64,000 nucleotides of DNA, taken from NCBI RefSeq assembly GCF_017347095.1, contig NZ_JADPRZ010000004.1:1-64000 (forward strand). The letters run 5' to 3'. Positions 41,270-50,730 of this stretch are shown here, piece by piece; positions within the stretch are counted from its first letter, which is position 1, and each line of letters opens with the position of its first letter. The translations under genes were made by a program, and so were the position numbers. The notes beneath the pieces are model-generated. The model saw nothing but the letters and a program-made list of their open reading frames with translations. It was not told the DNA's origin and ran no database searches. This stretch comes from Sporosarcina sp. E16_8. Lineage in GTDB: Bacteria > Bacillota > Bacilli > Bacillales_A > Planococcaceae.

Positions 41270-42844
41270 ATGTTTAGAAACAGAACGAACTTATTAGTTA
41301 TATTCATTGCCGCTTTACTCATTATCGCGGGTTGTGGAAACAAGGAGAAAGAAACTTCAAAAACAAAAGAAAACCGACTAGTCTATGCGTCGGAAGCTGA
41401 ATTTGAAGGACTTAATCCGTTACTGGAAGAAACGAACTTGGATGCGCTATTATTCCGTGGCTTGATGCGGTTCGATGAAAATAATGAACCTGTTACGGAT
41501 ATTGCGGAATCGTATGAAGTATCAACGGATCAGTTAACGTATACGTTTGTTTTAAAAGATACGATTAAGTTTCATGATGGTGAACCACTTACTGCTGACG
41601 ATGTTGTTTTTACTATTGAAAGCATTCTCGACGATAACAATGCGTCATTCTTAAAAGAAGATTTCACTGAAGTTGATTCGATTAAGAAAGTAGACGACTA
41701 TAAGCTTGAATTGAAGCTAAAACGTCCATTTACACCAATGCTTGATAAACTGACAGCTCCAATTCTTCCAAAGCATGCATTTGAGGGTGTTGATATGCGG
41801 ACAGCTGAATTCAACAGTCATCCAATTGGTGCGGGCCCGTACATGTTTGACAAATGGGATCGTGGCAACAGTTTAACATTAAAAGCATTTAACGATTTCC
41901 ATGGAAAGAAACCTTCTATTGAAAAAGTTATTTTTAAATTCATTCCGGATAGCAATGTGCGTGCATTGCAACTTAAATCTGGGGAAGTTGATATTGCACT
42001 ACTCGATCCTGTACAAGTTGAAGAGTTAGAAAAAGAAAAGAATATTAAGATTTACGATATTGAATCTGCGGATTACCGCGGCATTCTTTATAACATGACT
42101 AAAGATTTATGGAAAGATGTTGATGTGAGACGTGCATTTAGCTATGCGACGGACCGCGCTCAGATTGTCAAAGGTATTTTGAAGGGATACGGAACAGAAG
42201 CGTATTCACCCCTTCAAAAACATGCGTTCAACAATGAAAATGTAGAGAAGTATGCATACGACGTTGAAAAAGCGAAAGAGCTTCTAGACGACGCAGGCTG
42301 GAAAGAAGAAAAAGACGGTTTCCGTTATAAAAATGATGAAAAATTGGCGTTTACGATTACCGCACCTGTTTCAGATACAGTTCGGGTAAATATGGCGAAC
42401 TATGTTGCCGAAGGATTCAAGAAAATCGGTGCGGATGTCAAGGTAGATGCGCTTGACTGGAGTGCAATTACGATTGAAGATACAGAAGCATTCATGATTG
42501 GATGGGGTAGCCCTTACGATGCCGATCATCATACGCATATCCTGTTCCATACAGATCAGTCGAGTTTAACAAGCTCCGGTTATAACTTTGGGAGCTATTC
42601 AAATGCCAAAGTGGATGAGCTACTCGAAAAAGGGCGTCTCACGACGGATCCTGAAGAGCGAAAGGCGATATATATGGAGTTCCAAGCTGAGCTGGCGAAG
42701 GACCCTGCATTTGACTTTATCGCGTACGAAGATGCTGTTTACGGCATTAATAAAAATCTAAGCGGCGTGAAAGAACGGATACTTGGCCATCACGGATCTG
42801 GTTTCCTCTGGAATGTTGAGGAGTGGACGTGGAATGACCGTTAA
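41270..42844 (+). CDS. Nickel/peptide ABC transporter, substrate-binding lipoprotein
   Basis: 524 residues. The signal peptide ends in the lipobox IAGC with Cys22. Family 5 (OppA/NikA-type) features are ASEAEFEGLNPLLEETNLDALLFRGLMRFDENN, TFVLKDTIKFHDGEPLTADDVVFTIES, PIGAGPYMFDKWDRGNSLTL and RRAFSYATDRAQIVKGILKGYG. First gene of a five-gene operon in NikABCDE order, with two permeases and two ATPases. It could import nickel, oligopeptides or metallophores; a nik assignment is not certain from sequence. Confidence 0.9.
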   Translation: MFRNRTNLLVIFIAALLIIAGCGNKEKETSKTKENRLVYASEAEFEGLNPLLEETNLDALLFRGLMRFDENNEPVTDIAESYEVSTDQLTYTFVLKDTIKFHDGEPLTADDVVFTIESILDDNNASFLKEDFTEVDSIKKVDDYKLELKLKRPFTPMLDKLTAPILPKHAFEGVDMRTAEFNSHPIGAGPYMFDKWDRGNSLTLKAFNDFHGKKPSIEKVIFKFIPDSNVRALQLKSGEVDIALLDPVQVEELEKEKNIKIYDIESADYRGILYNMTKDLWKDVDVRRAFSYATDRAQIVKGILKGYGTEAYSPLQKHAFNNENVEKYAYDVEKAKELLDDAGWKEEKDGFRYKNDEKLAFTITAPVSDTVRVNMANYVAEGFKKIGADVKVDALDWSAITIEDTEAFMIGWGSPYDADHHTHILFHTDQSSLTSSGYNFGSYSNAKVDELLEKGRLTTDPEERKAIYMEFQAELAKDPAFDFIAYEDAVYGINKNLSGVKERILGHHGSGFLWNVEEWTWNDR

Positions 42845-43802
42845 ATGGATTGGGAAGCGAATGATGATGGGGATAATTGTCCTCTTCATCGTAAGCTTCC
42901 TCTCTTTTTTCATCATGCATGCAGCTCCCGGTGATCCGGCGGCGGCTTTTTACGGAGGGAATGCGCAAACATTGAACGCGGCTGAAAAAGAACGAATCAG
43001 CCGTGTTTTTTCGCTTGACCGACCTGTCATTGCGCAGTATGGTACGTGGTTAGCGGAAACGATGAAAGGGAATTTAGGCGTTTCGTATAAAGAAGGGCGG
43101 CCCGTATCGACCATTCTTATGGAGCGGCTACCAAATACATTACTTCTTTTCGGCGTGACGCTATTTTTCATTATAATTGGTTCAATCTGGCTTGGAACGA
43201 CGGCGGGCATGAAAGCAGGGTCTCTGTGGGATAAAGGATTATCGACAGCCAGCATTGTTACGTCTTCAATTCCGGCATTTTGGCTCGGGATTTTATTTAT
43301 TTCATTTTTCGCAGTGAAACTGGGCTTCCTTCCGTCATCTGGAACGGGAGATATCGGCGGTGAAGGTGGATTTACGGATAAATTACGTTATCTACTCATG
43401 CCAGCAACGGTTATCGTCTTGACTCACGTTGGGATTTACGCACGCTTTCTCCAAGAGAGCATTAAAGCCGAAAGCCGCAACTACTATGTAACGGTTGCGC
43501 GTGCCAATGGTGTAGCGGAGCAAGTCATTCGAAAAGGGATTTTACGCAACGCATCGATTCCTTATTTGAATTATATCGGTATGACCATACCTTCATTTGT
43601 TGGCGGGTCGATTATCGTGGAATCGCTCTTTTCATGGTCAGGACTTGGACAACTAACCGTAAAAGCAGTGGTTACGAAGGACTTTCCACTATTGATGGGT
43701 GGTATTTTACTAACGGGTTTGATTGTTGTCTTGAGCCTTTTCGTTATTGACCTCATTACGTATTCATTGAATCCGAGGCTGCGGAAAGGGGATGTGCGAT
43801 AA
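42834..43802 (+). CDS. Nickel/peptide ABC transporter permease 1 (NikB-like)
   Basis: 322 residues with about six membrane helices and the binding-protein-dependent permease loop (VTVARANGVAEQVIRKGILRNASIPYLNYIGMTIPSFVGGSIIVESLFSWSGLGQL). The N-terminal region has FIMHAAPGDPAAAFYG. The frame opens earlier at 42783 inside the upstream gene; the ATG at 42834 has GAGGAGTGG upstream and overlaps the binding-protein stop by 11 bp. Confidence 0.9.
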   Translation: MTVKWIGKRMMMGIIVLFIVSFLSFFIMHAAPGDPAAAFYGGNAQTLNAAEKERISRVFSLDRPVIAQYGTWLAETMKGNLGVSYKEGRPVSTILMERLPNTLLLFGVTLFFIIIGSIWLGTTAGMKAGSLWDKGLSTASIVTSSIPAFWLGILFISFFAVKLGFLPSSGTGDIGGEGGFTDKLRYLLMPATVIVLTHVGIYARFLQESIKAESRNYYVTVARANGVAEQVIRKGILRNASIPYLNYIGMTIPSFVGGSIIVESLFSWSGLGQLTVKAVVTKDFPLLMGGILLTGLIVVLSLFVIDLITYSLNPRLRKGDVR

Positions 43803-44615
43803 ATGAAATCACGAAAAGCACTGACTTTTTGGTGCACTATCCTCGGCATTATTGTAGTCATGACTATTTTTGCAGGTTTCCTTTCGTCGTATGAACCAAA
43901 TGACATGAATCTCGATGAAGTATATACCTCTCCTGGTGAAAGCCATCTGTTAGGAACGGATCATCTTGGGCGCGATGTCTTTTCACGTCTTTTGGAGGGC
44001 GGTAAAGTAACGCTGACTGTAGCGAGTATCTCTGTGCTAGTATCGCTTGTTATTGGCGTACTATACGGCGGAATTAGTGGCTATGTCGGAGGAATCGTTG
44101 ATACTGTTATGATGCGATTTTTAGAAGCGCTCATTACGATCCCTTCACTTATTATCATCTTAGCGTTTCAAGCATTCATGCAAGGCGGGATGTGGAGTAT
44201 GGCGCTCATTATTGGTGTTACGGGTTGGCTGGTTACCGCACGTATCGTCCGCTCTGAATTTATCCGATTGAAGGATGCGGAATTTGTAAAAATGGCGATT
44301 ATGTTCGGGACACCGATGTGGAGAATTATTTTTGGTCATATGCTTCGCAATAGTATTCCCGCTATTTTCGTTGTTACATTGTTCAATTTTGCAGGAGCCA
44401 TATTCATCGAAGTGTCGCTTAGTTTTCTAGGGATTGGCGTACCACCAGCGATTCCATCATGGGGCAATATGCTGTACTACGCGCAAAATGATATCCTAAT
44501 TGGCGCTTGGTGGATTGGGGTGTTCCCGGGAATAATGATTTTCATTACAATTCTTGCGATTAACTTTATCGGGGAAGCGTTGAAAGATCCGGAACGGAGG
44601 CGTTTAGATGCTTAG
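43803..44615 (+). CDS. Nickel/peptide ABC transporter permease 2 (NikC-like)
   Basis: 270 residues. The N-terminal segment HLLGTDHLGRDVFSRLLEGGKVTL and the EAA loop region EFIRLKDAEFVKMAIMFGTPMWRIIFGHMLRNSIPAI identify the second permease. About six membrane helices. Its ATG directly follows the stop codon of the first permease. Confidence 0.92.
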   Translation: MKSRKALTFWCTILGIIVVMTIFAGFLSSYEPNDMNLDEVYTSPGESHLLGTDHLGRDVFSRLLEGGKVTLTVASISVLVSLVIGVLYGGISGYVGGIVDTVMMRFLEALITIPSLIIILAFQAFMQGGMWSMALIIGVTGWLVTARIVRSEFIRLKDAEFVKMAIMFGTPMWRIIFGHMLRNSIPAIFVVTLFNFAGAIFIEVSLSFLGIGVPPAIPSWGNMLYYAQNDILIGAWWIGVFPGIMIFITILAINFIGEALKDPERRRLDA

Positions 44616-45357
44616 TGTACGTCAATTGTCGATTGACATCGAAGGGAAACCGATTGTGCGTAATAGTTCGTTTTCTGTTCCACTCGGAAAAATAACTTCA
44701 ATTATTGGCGAAAGCGGCAGTGGGAAAAGTATGACGGTTTCCGCGCTGCTGGGGATATTGCCACCAGGTGCGAAAGCGACTGGACAGGCTCTATTTTATG
44801 ACAAAAACTTACTTACCGTTTCGGATAAAGAAATGATGGAAATACGGAGAACACACTTATTTACAATCTTTCAAGATGCAGCGAACAGCTTTAACCCCTC
44901 CGTGAAGATGAGGCACCAACTTTTTGAGTTTTCAGGAAGAAAATCGGGCGATACAAATGAAGAGTTCCGATTGAAGATGGAGGGCATCTTGGATGATCTT
45001 GGCCTTGCACCAGAAATCATGGAACAGTATCCATTCGAATTATCGGGTGGTATGTTGCAACGATGCATGATTGCATGTGCTTTGTATATGAAACCGGGTC
45101 TTTTAATTGCAGATGAACCCACATCCGCACTCGATATGGTGCTACAAAAGGAATTCATTGGGCTACTGAAGCGATTGAATGAGCAGCATGGGACTACAAT
45201 ACTTCTTATTACGCACGACTTGGATATTGTCGCAGAAGTGGCACATGATATGGTTGTTATGCGTCATGGCGAAGTTATTGAGACTGGCAGTGTTACAGAG
45301 GTATTTGATTGTCCTAAGCATCCTTACACAAAGCTTTTATTGGATAGTCGGTTTTAA
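44608..45357 (+). CDS. Nickel/peptide ABC transporter ATPase 1 (NikD-like)
   Basis: 249 residues. Walker A GESGSGKSM, signature LSGGMLQRCMIACALY, Walker B LLIADEPTSALDM and switch His in LLITHDLDIV. Overlaps the permease stop by 8 bp and has GGAGGCG before the ATG. Shorter than full-length OppD, matching the NikD-like class without the C-terminal iron-sulfur loop. Confidence 0.92.
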   Translation: MLSVRQLSIDIEGKPIVRNSSFSVPLGKITSIIGESGSGKSMTVSALLGILPPGAKATGQALFYDKNLLTVSDKEMMEIRRTHLFTIFQDAANSFNPSVKMRHQLFEFSGRKSGDTNEEFRLKMEGILDDLGLAPEIMEQYPFELSGGMLQRCMIACALYMKPGLLIADEPTSALDMVLQKEFIGLLKRLNEQHGTTILLITHDLDIVAEVAHDMVVMRHGEVIETGSVTEVFDCPKHPYTKLLLDSRF

Positions 45358-45369
45358 AGGAGCGGAGGT

Positions 45370-46113
45370 GTGACGGTGTTAGCGGTAGAAAATATAACGA
45401 AAAATTATAGTAGTGGAAGTAAAGCGAAAGCAGTCCTTCGTGCAATCAGCCTAACAGTTGGAGAAGGTGAAATCGTTGGGCTCGTCGGGGAAAGTGGAAG
45501 TGGAAAAAGTACGCTAACACGTGTTATTATGCAGCTTGAAGCTCCTGATAACGGTACGATATTATTCAATGGTTCGCCCGTCACGAGGCAGTCGAGAAAA
45601 GCATTTTACAAAGAGTGCCAACTCATCTTTCAAAACGCATCGGCTGCCCTCAATCCATTATGGACCGTCCGTGAGATCTTGATGGAACCGCTTCGTAATA
45701 AGAAAGGGGACCGAGATGCTCATATTCGACGTATGCTCGGCAAGGTAAAGTTAACGGAGGCCCATTTACAGAGACGTCCTTCCGAACTGAGTGGTGGAGA
45801 AAGACAACGTGTTAACTTGCTCAGATCAATTCTCGTTGAACCAAAACTACTCGTATGTGACGAAATCATTTCTAGTCTGGATCGATTGATTCAAAGAGAA
45901 ATTATTGATTTACTGATAGAACTTAACCGTGAAACCGGCATGGCCTTACTCTTTATTGCGCATGATTTGCAAGCCGTTAAGTATATGTGTGACCGGCTAT
46001 ATGTGTTGAATGATGGGGAGATTGTTGACGAGAGTGTGAAAGTGGAAGGTAAATTCAACTTTACACACCCTTATTCGGCAAGGCTTTTTGGGGCAGAATA
46101 TAGAAGAGGATAA
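45370..46113 (+). CDS. Nickel/peptide ABC transporter ATPase 2 (NikE-like)
   Basis: 247 residues. Walker A GESGSGKST, signature LSGGERQRVNLLRSI, Walker B LLVCDEIISSLDR (Pro replaced by Ile) and switch His in LFIAHDLQAVKY. Starts with GTG at 45370 or 45376; both have usable GGAG signals. Last gene of the operon. Confidence 0.92.
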   Translation: MTVLAVENITKNYSSGSKAKAVLRAISLTVGEGEIVGLVGESGSGKSTLTRVIMQLEAPDNGTILFNGSPVTRQSRKAFYKECQLIFQNASAALNPLWTVREILMEPLRNKKGDRDAHIRRMLGKVKLTEAHLQRRPSELSGGERQRVNLLRSILVEPKLLVCDEIISSLDRLIQREIIDLLIELNRETGMALLFIAHDLQAVKYMCDRLYVLNDGEIVDESVKVEGKFNFTHPYSARLFGAEYRRG

Positions 46114-46199
46114 GGGTAGTTGGTTAATGGAGTAATTTTATTTTATTAATATAGAGTTCGGGAATAAATTACTCGGGCTTTTTTTTGTATGAAGAAATA

Positions 46200-46231
46200 A
46201 ACCCGTTGCTTCATTAGCAAGCAACGGGTTC
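46200..46231 (-). terminator. Terminator of alkaline phosphatase
   Basis: AACCCGTTGCTT/AAGCAACGGGTT stem just downstream of the minus-strand phosphatase gene. Confidence 0.75.
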
Positions 46232-46240
46232 TAACTATGA

Positions 46241-47623
46241 TTACTTATCTTTGTCCGCATCTAAAATGTTAAATATAATTTGTGCATGGTCTGTATTATC
46301 GAGTAACCCGGCAAAACGATCTTTGGATGGACCGAAAGCATACACAGGTACGTCTTCACCGGTATGTCCACCAGTTGTCCAACCTGTATAAGAACGCTTG
46401 TCGAAAATTGTTTTGATTACGTTATTAATAGCACTCGCTTTTTCACCAGCAGCTTTAACAGATTCAATCTCAACTTCTGTCAGTGGTAATAACTCTTGAT
46501 CAATATAGTTTTTTAAGGTTTCTTCGACATCTGCACCATTGGCAATTTCATCTGCCATATAGGAAGGCGTCCGTTTTGCGGCTTTGATTGTATCACTATG
46601 CCAGTTATAATTGCCATCTGCGCCTATAGAAAATCCGCCTGTAGAATGGTCAGCGGTTGCTACGACTAGCGTATGCTTATCTTTTTTCGCAAATTCAATA
46701 GCTGCTATAAATGCTTTTTCAAAGTCTTCCATTTCACTCATTGCACCAACAATGTCATTATCGTGGCCAGCCCAGTCGATTTGGCTTCCTTCAACCATAA
46801 GGAAGAAACCATTGTCATTTTTACTTAAGCGATCGATTGCTGCAGTAGTCATCTCTTCAAGTGATGGAATAGCATCTGAACGATCTATCATTTTGGGAAT
46901 GCCGCCAGTAGCAAACAATCCTAGAATCTGGTCGTTAGTATCCTTTAAAAGATCTTCTTTAGTGGTAACATAGCTAAATCCATCTTTTTTAAAGGATTCC
47001 GTGAGGTTGATATCTGAGCGTTCAAAGTTTGATTTTCCTCCGCCAAGAAGGACGTCGATTTTATGTTCACCATTGATCAACTCATTGTAGTAATCATCTG
47101 CAATTTCATCCATATTCTTACGACTTTCATTGTGGGCACCAAATGCAGCAGGCGTTGCATGGGTGATTTCTGAGGTAGCAACTAGCCCAGTCGATTTTCC
47201 AGTTTCTTTTGCAGCCTCTAAAACAGTTTTCACGTTAGATTTGTTTTTATCTACAGCAATTGCTGCATTATAAGTTTTTACGCCGGCAGACATTGCAGTT
47301 GCTGCTGAAGCTGAATCTGTTATTGTTTGTTCTGGATCGTCGGGATAAGTCATTTGTTGACCGACAAGGTACTTGTCAAACGCTGTTTTATCAACAAAGG
47401 GCGTAGTAGGATCATCTTTCAAGTAACGATAAGCTGAGGTGTAGGAAACGCCCATTCCATCACCAACGAGGAAAATGACATTTTTAATTTTAGCATTGTT
47501 GTTGGTTCTAGCTTCATTCGCCTGAACGCTTGGATTAGCGTTTATACTAACCAAACTTGTAACTAGAACCGTGGAGAGAACTGCAATCGGAATAACCTTT
47601 TTAAAAAACTTCTTTTTCAACAA
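46241..47623 (-). CDS. Alkaline phosphatase (PhoA/PhoB family), secreted
   Basis: 460 residues. A Sec signal peptide (KKKFFKKVIPIAVLSTVLVTSLVSINA) with probable cut near QANEA. Catalytic motifs: LVGDGMGVSYTSAYR, TDSASAATAMSAGVKT with the nucleophilic Ser, SQIDWAGHDND, TADHSTGGF and GGHTGEDVPVYAFGP. These match the metal-dependent dimeric family that releases phosphate from monoesters outside the cell. AGGAGG lies before the start. A Pho-box array upstream suggests control by PhoP under phosphate starvation. Confidence 0.95.
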   Translation of the reverse strand: MLKKKFFKKVIPIAVLSTVLVTSLVSINANPSVQANEARTNNNAKIKNVIFLVGDGMGVSYTSAYRYLKDDPTTPFVDKTAFDKYLVGQQMTYPDDPEQTITDSASAATAMSAGVKTYNAAIAVDKNKSNVKTVLEAAKETGKSTGLVATSEITHATPAAFGAHNESRKNMDEIADDYYNELINGEHKIDVLLGGGKSNFERSDINLTESFKKDGFSYVTTKEDLLKDTNDQILGLFATGGIPKMIDRSDAIPSLEEMTTAAIDRLSKNDNGFFLMVEGSQIDWAGHDNDIVGAMSEMEDFEKAFIAAIEFAKKDKHTLVVATADHSTGGFSIGADGNYNWHSDTIKAAKRTPSYMADEIANGADVEETLKNYIDQELLPLTEVEIESVKAAGEKASAINNVIKTIFDKRSYTGWTTGGHTGEDVPVYAFGPSKDRFAGLLDNTDHAQIIFNILDADKDK

Positions 47624-47674
47624 TGTAAAACCTCCTATTTATTTCTACTAACAAAGGTAACTATAAGCGAGAAT

Positions 47675-47723
47675 TGTTAATCTAGCATGAATGGCATGTA
47701 AATTTGTGTTAATAGTATGTGAA
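47675..47723 (-). promoter_or_regulatory. PhoP-box array
   Basis: Reading the minus strand, TTCACA, TTAACA, TTTACA, TTCATG and TTAACA follow one another every 10-11 bp, the spacing of Bacillus PhoP boxes (TT(A/C/T)A(C/T)A repeats). The last lies about 12 bp upstream of a TATAGT -10-like element and about 50 bp before the phosphatase start. Confidence 0.75.
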
Positions 47724-47817
47724 GAATTGAAAAGGTTATTCGGCAATCGATCTTGCGCGAGAGGATGGAAATAGCTAGCGGTTTTGTGCATAAGCGATAT
47801 TAATCCCAAGATTATGT

Positions 47818-48038
47818 TCAATCTACGGTTGCAGTCGAATAAATTTTTTCCTTTGAAGGGTGGATGTTGAAAATAAATAGTGTCACGGATATCACCAACA
47901 TCACGAATGTCCCTGCAATGACAACGTACTGAATAAAAATAAGTTGAGCTGCCAATTCCAACTAACTACATCAAAGGATGCTTCCAAGATACGACCACGT
48001 TCCCAGGCCTCATCTGATATTCCTAATTTATCAATCAT
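47818..48038 (-). pseudogene. Broken gene downstream of the T-box leader
   Basis: The first ATG after the T-box terminator (48038) opens MIDKLGISDEAWERGRILEASFD but shifts frame near 47945-47935. Another frame then encodes a hydrophobic helix (FIQYVVIAGTFVMLVISVTLFIFNI) ending at TGA 47818. No good ribosome binding site is visible. It looks like a residue of a membrane protein, plausibly the transporter once regulated by the T-box, but I cannot identify the family. Confidence 0.5.
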
Positions 48039-48048
48039 TTTTAACAAT

Positions 48049-48333
48049 AAAAAATCCCACCCCAAAGACCTTAAGTCTTGAGGATGAGATTGTATGAATC
48101 GTGGTGCCATCTCAGTTTATTACGATGTTTCCATCGTAACCTTATCAGGTACGGAAAATAGATGCGTATTTCTAGGCTCTATAACAGGAGCTCCTGTCAC
48201 TCCATCCCCATTGTTGGTTCCAAAGTGATGCTCAGAGACTTGTTTCGATAACACATTCTTACTCCTTTTCAGCAACCGGAGCTTTCTGCAAAGAATGAAC
48301 GTTAGCTACTCTTCTCTTCAACGCGTTTGATTT
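48049..48333 (-). promoter_or_regulatory. T-box riboswitch leader with terminator, probable Ile specifier
   Basis: On the minus strand: GAAGAGTAG and the AG-bulge AGAAAGC with the distal loop CGGTTGCTG, stem I CATTCTT/AAGAATG and CTCC/GGAG. Then GCATCACTTTGG, where ATC (isoleucine) sits in the specifier position, and the T-box GATGGCACCACG (48101-48112). A perfect terminator (AATCTCATCCTCAAGAC and partner, 48049-48091) ends in a T-run. Uncharged tRNA-Ile would favour antitermination. The specifier call is inference from the usual NNN-AC context. Confidence 0.85.
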
Positions 48334-48339
48334 TTAAAG

Positions 48340-48368
48340 ATAATAGCATTTGTGGTGTGAATTGTAAA
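48340..48368 (-). promoter_or_regulatory. SigA promoter of the T-box transcript
   Basis: TTTACA, 17 bases, TATTAT on the minus strand, a near-consensus SigA promoter about 10 bp upstream of the T-box 5' end. Confidence 0.7.
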
Positions 48369-48504
48369 TAGAAAATTCAATTTGATGGACAGTAATGATA
48401 TATGAGCAAGATTTGGAATCTGGAATTAAGTCATTCTAAGCCCTCCTAGTTGGAGCATACCCTCATACAATAAGTTAACTATATTTTTGTATGGAGGCGA
48501 TCTT

Positions 48505-48840
48505 ATCAATCTATGGATCGATATATCCACACGGAAACACCAATTAAAACTTTATGATGATTATCACTTACTTAAAATTTATCCAATTGCAGTAGGGAGA
48601 ATGGTTACATCAACACCGATGGGGACATATAGAATCATTAATAAACAAAGCAATCCTGGTGGGCCATTTGGGGCATTTTGGATGGGATTATCAAAACGCC
48701 ATTATGGGATACACGGAACAAATAACCCTTCCTCTATCGGTAAAAATGTGTCACATGGATGTATTCGAATGCATAATGAAGATGTTTTAGAATTAGCTTC
48801 GATGATCCCGATTGGAACCACTGTTTATATTCATAGATAA
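48505..48840 (+). CDS. L,D-transpeptidase (YkuD family), apparent non-ATG start
   Basis: About 111 residues. The catalytic domain shows [29 protein letters not shown] and the active-site SHGCIRMHN with catalytic Cys. These enzymes cross-link peptidoglycan through 3-3 bonds and may act in spores. The frame has no ATG: a TTG lies at 48487, but GGAGG at 48493 fits an ATC at 48505, where a start is expected. No signal peptide is visible. It stands alone between the T-box and the MFS gene. Confidence 0.8.
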   Translation: MNLWIDISTRKHQLKLYDDYHLLKIYPIAVGRMVTSTPMGTYRIINKQSNPGGPFGAFWMGLSKRHYGIHGTNNPSSIGKNVSHGCIRMHNEDVLELASMIPIGTTVYIHR

Positions 48841-48998
48841 AACGCTGACTACCTTGTGTTAATTGAGCTTCATTTGCTTGATGGGAAAGTGATTCGTGGG
48901 CACGACTCGAATTTATTATCTTATGAGGTGGTTGACCACAGTCGCCAAAACAATACTGAAAAAAACGAGACAATCACAATTGTTTCAACAATTATTAA

Positions 48999-49035
48999 AA
49001 ACAGCCTAAAATCGGTTATCGATTTTAGGCTGTTT
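48999..49035. terminator. Bidirectional terminator
   Basis: A perfect 16-bp stem (AAACAGCCTAAAATCG and complement) between convergent genes L,D-transpeptidase and MFS. Confidence 0.85.
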
Positions 49036-49074
49036 GTGTTTAGTTTGATTTGAGAGAGTGAAAAAAGATTCCCA

Positions 49075-50517
49075 TTACATTCTTCTGCTATTATTAACAG
49101 GACTTGTAAATCTTTTTTCACTTTGACTGACTGCGTGTTTGACTGCCCCTTGCTTCGTTTTAGGAACTAAGAACATGATCGCCACTAACGCTAATACTGC
49201 GAAAATGACGTTAGTAATAATGCCTGCAGAAGCTGCCTTTTCAATATTGCCCGACATAGTCATAGTGCCGTACACAGTGGCAGATATGGCAACCCCAAAG
49301 GAACTGCCAAGAGAGCTCGCCATTTTGTAAATACCAGACGCTGAACCGACTTTATCTTCAGGTGCACTAGATACGGCGGTGTCCGTGGATGGCGTTGCAT
49401 AGACCCCAAGTCCAACACCGAACAGGATGAATCCGATAAAGACAACGATGATATAAGCTGTGTCCGGTAAAAACGTCAAAGCCATTAACCCGATGCCGAT
49501 TGCCGCCAAGATAGAGCCAACTATCATTGGCAATCTAGCGCCGGTTCGTTGCAGTACTTTTTCACCGACACGGATCATGACAAGGACTGCCACTAAATAG
49601 CCAATCGATAGCATACCTGATTGAAACGCCGTGAAGCCTCTTCCGACTTGCACATATGTATTCGCTACAACGAGCGTACCAGCTACCGCGTTCAATAAGA
49701 AGTTGGAGATGGTTGCACCTGTATAGGGTTTATTTTTAAATAAATTAAAATCAATCAAAGCATGTAATTTACCTGTTTCTATTTTGATGAAGAACAGCAT
49801 GCCGGCTAGCGTAGCGGCAATTAAACTTAATGTGAGTGGACTTGTCCAACCAAAAACTGCACCGCGCGTGATGACAATGTTTAATGCAATCATTGTTAAA
49901 ACAAATATGATTAATCCGGTAAAATCGAAACGGGAAGAACTTTGCTGTTTCACTTTACTTTCAGGTGTATCTTTAAGCAAGATCATCGCAAGGACTGCAA
50001 ACACAATTGAAAAAACAAAAATCCATCTCCAGCCCATAGAAGTTGCGATAGCCCCTCCTGCAAATGAACAAACACCTGAACCACCCCAAGAACCGATAGA
50101 CCAATAGCTAAGTGCACGCTGTCTTTCAGCCCCTTTGTAGTAGGTTCTCATCAAGGCAATCGTTGCTGGCATAATACAAGCAGCCGATAACCCTTGGATG
50201 ATCCGTCCGATAATTAACAAGGCGGCACCATTCGTAAATACGAGGCAAAGTGAGCCAATGATACTTAGTAGGAGCCCGAAATAGGTCATTTTCTTACGCC
50301 CGATTTTATCAGCTAGCCCGCCTGCTGCCACGACGAAAATACCCGAGAATAAAGCGGTCAAACTGATTGCGATATTAAGTACGCCCAGTGAAATTCCTAA
50401 ATCAGATTGAATTGCTGGAACGACATTGACCATGGATTGCGCAAAAAGCCAAAATGTTATGACACCAAATACAATTCCTGTAATCATCTTATTCGTACCT
50501 TGATAGCTTGTGGTCAT
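49075..50517 (-). CDS. MFS transporter, DHA2-type (14 helices)
   Basis: 480 residues with fourteen hydrophobic segments. Signatures are GGLADKIGRKKMTYFG (motif A) and GRIIQGLSAACIMPATIALMRTYYKG with GSWGGSGVCSFAGGAIATSMGWRWIF (motif C). This is the 14-helix drug/proton antiporter type; substrate unknown. A Met at 50532 precedes, but the ATG at 50517 has GAGGAGGAAGATC. A 285-bp divergent space separates it from the Nudix gene. Confidence 0.9.
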   Translation of the reverse strand: MTTSYQGTNKMITGIVFGVITFWLFAQSMVNVVPAIQSDLGISLGVLNIAISLTALFSGIFVVAAGGLADKIGRKKMTYFGLLLSIIGSLCLVFTNGAALLIIGRIIQGLSAACIMPATIALMRTYYKGAERQRALSYWSIGSWGGSGVCSFAGGAIATSMGWRWIFVFSIVFAVLAMILLKDTPESKVKQQSSSRFDFTGLIIFVLTMIALNIVITRGAVFGWTSPLTLSLIAATLAGMLFFIKIETGKLHALIDFNLFKNKPYTGATISNFLLNAVAGTLVVANTYVQVGRGFTAFQSGMLSIGYLVAVLVMIRVGEKVLQRTGARLPMIVGSILAAIGIGLMALTFLPDTAYIIVVFIGFILFGVGLGVYATPSTDTAVSSAPEDKVGSASGIYKMASSLGSSFGVAISATVYGTMTMSGNIEKAASAGIITNVIFAVLALVAIMFLVPKTKQGAVKHAVSQSEKRFTSPVNNSRRM

Positions 50518-50730
50518 GATCTTCCTCCTCAAAATAGAAAGCAGTTTCCGTGAAAGTTATCATTTATCCATTGTTTATATATTTCACTACTCTACCATAA
50601 TGAAGCGAAGGGTTGAAGGTGAAAAAATTAATTGTTTTGGTTTATAATTGTTTATAATAGTGTGAATTAAAAGATATAAATAACATGGATAACTACATCA
50701 AAGTAATTATGATATTCACGGTAATAACTG

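Noticed and set aside
48049-48333. Leader considered as a SAM-I or lysine riboswitch
   Set aside because: No SAM-box GATGAAGCC-like core or lysine core; the AG bulge, GGTTGCTG loop and TGGCACCACG motif are those of a T-box.
48856-49053. 65-codon frame after the L,D-transpeptidase
   Set aside because: No ribosome binding site, and it runs through the bidirectional terminator hairpin.
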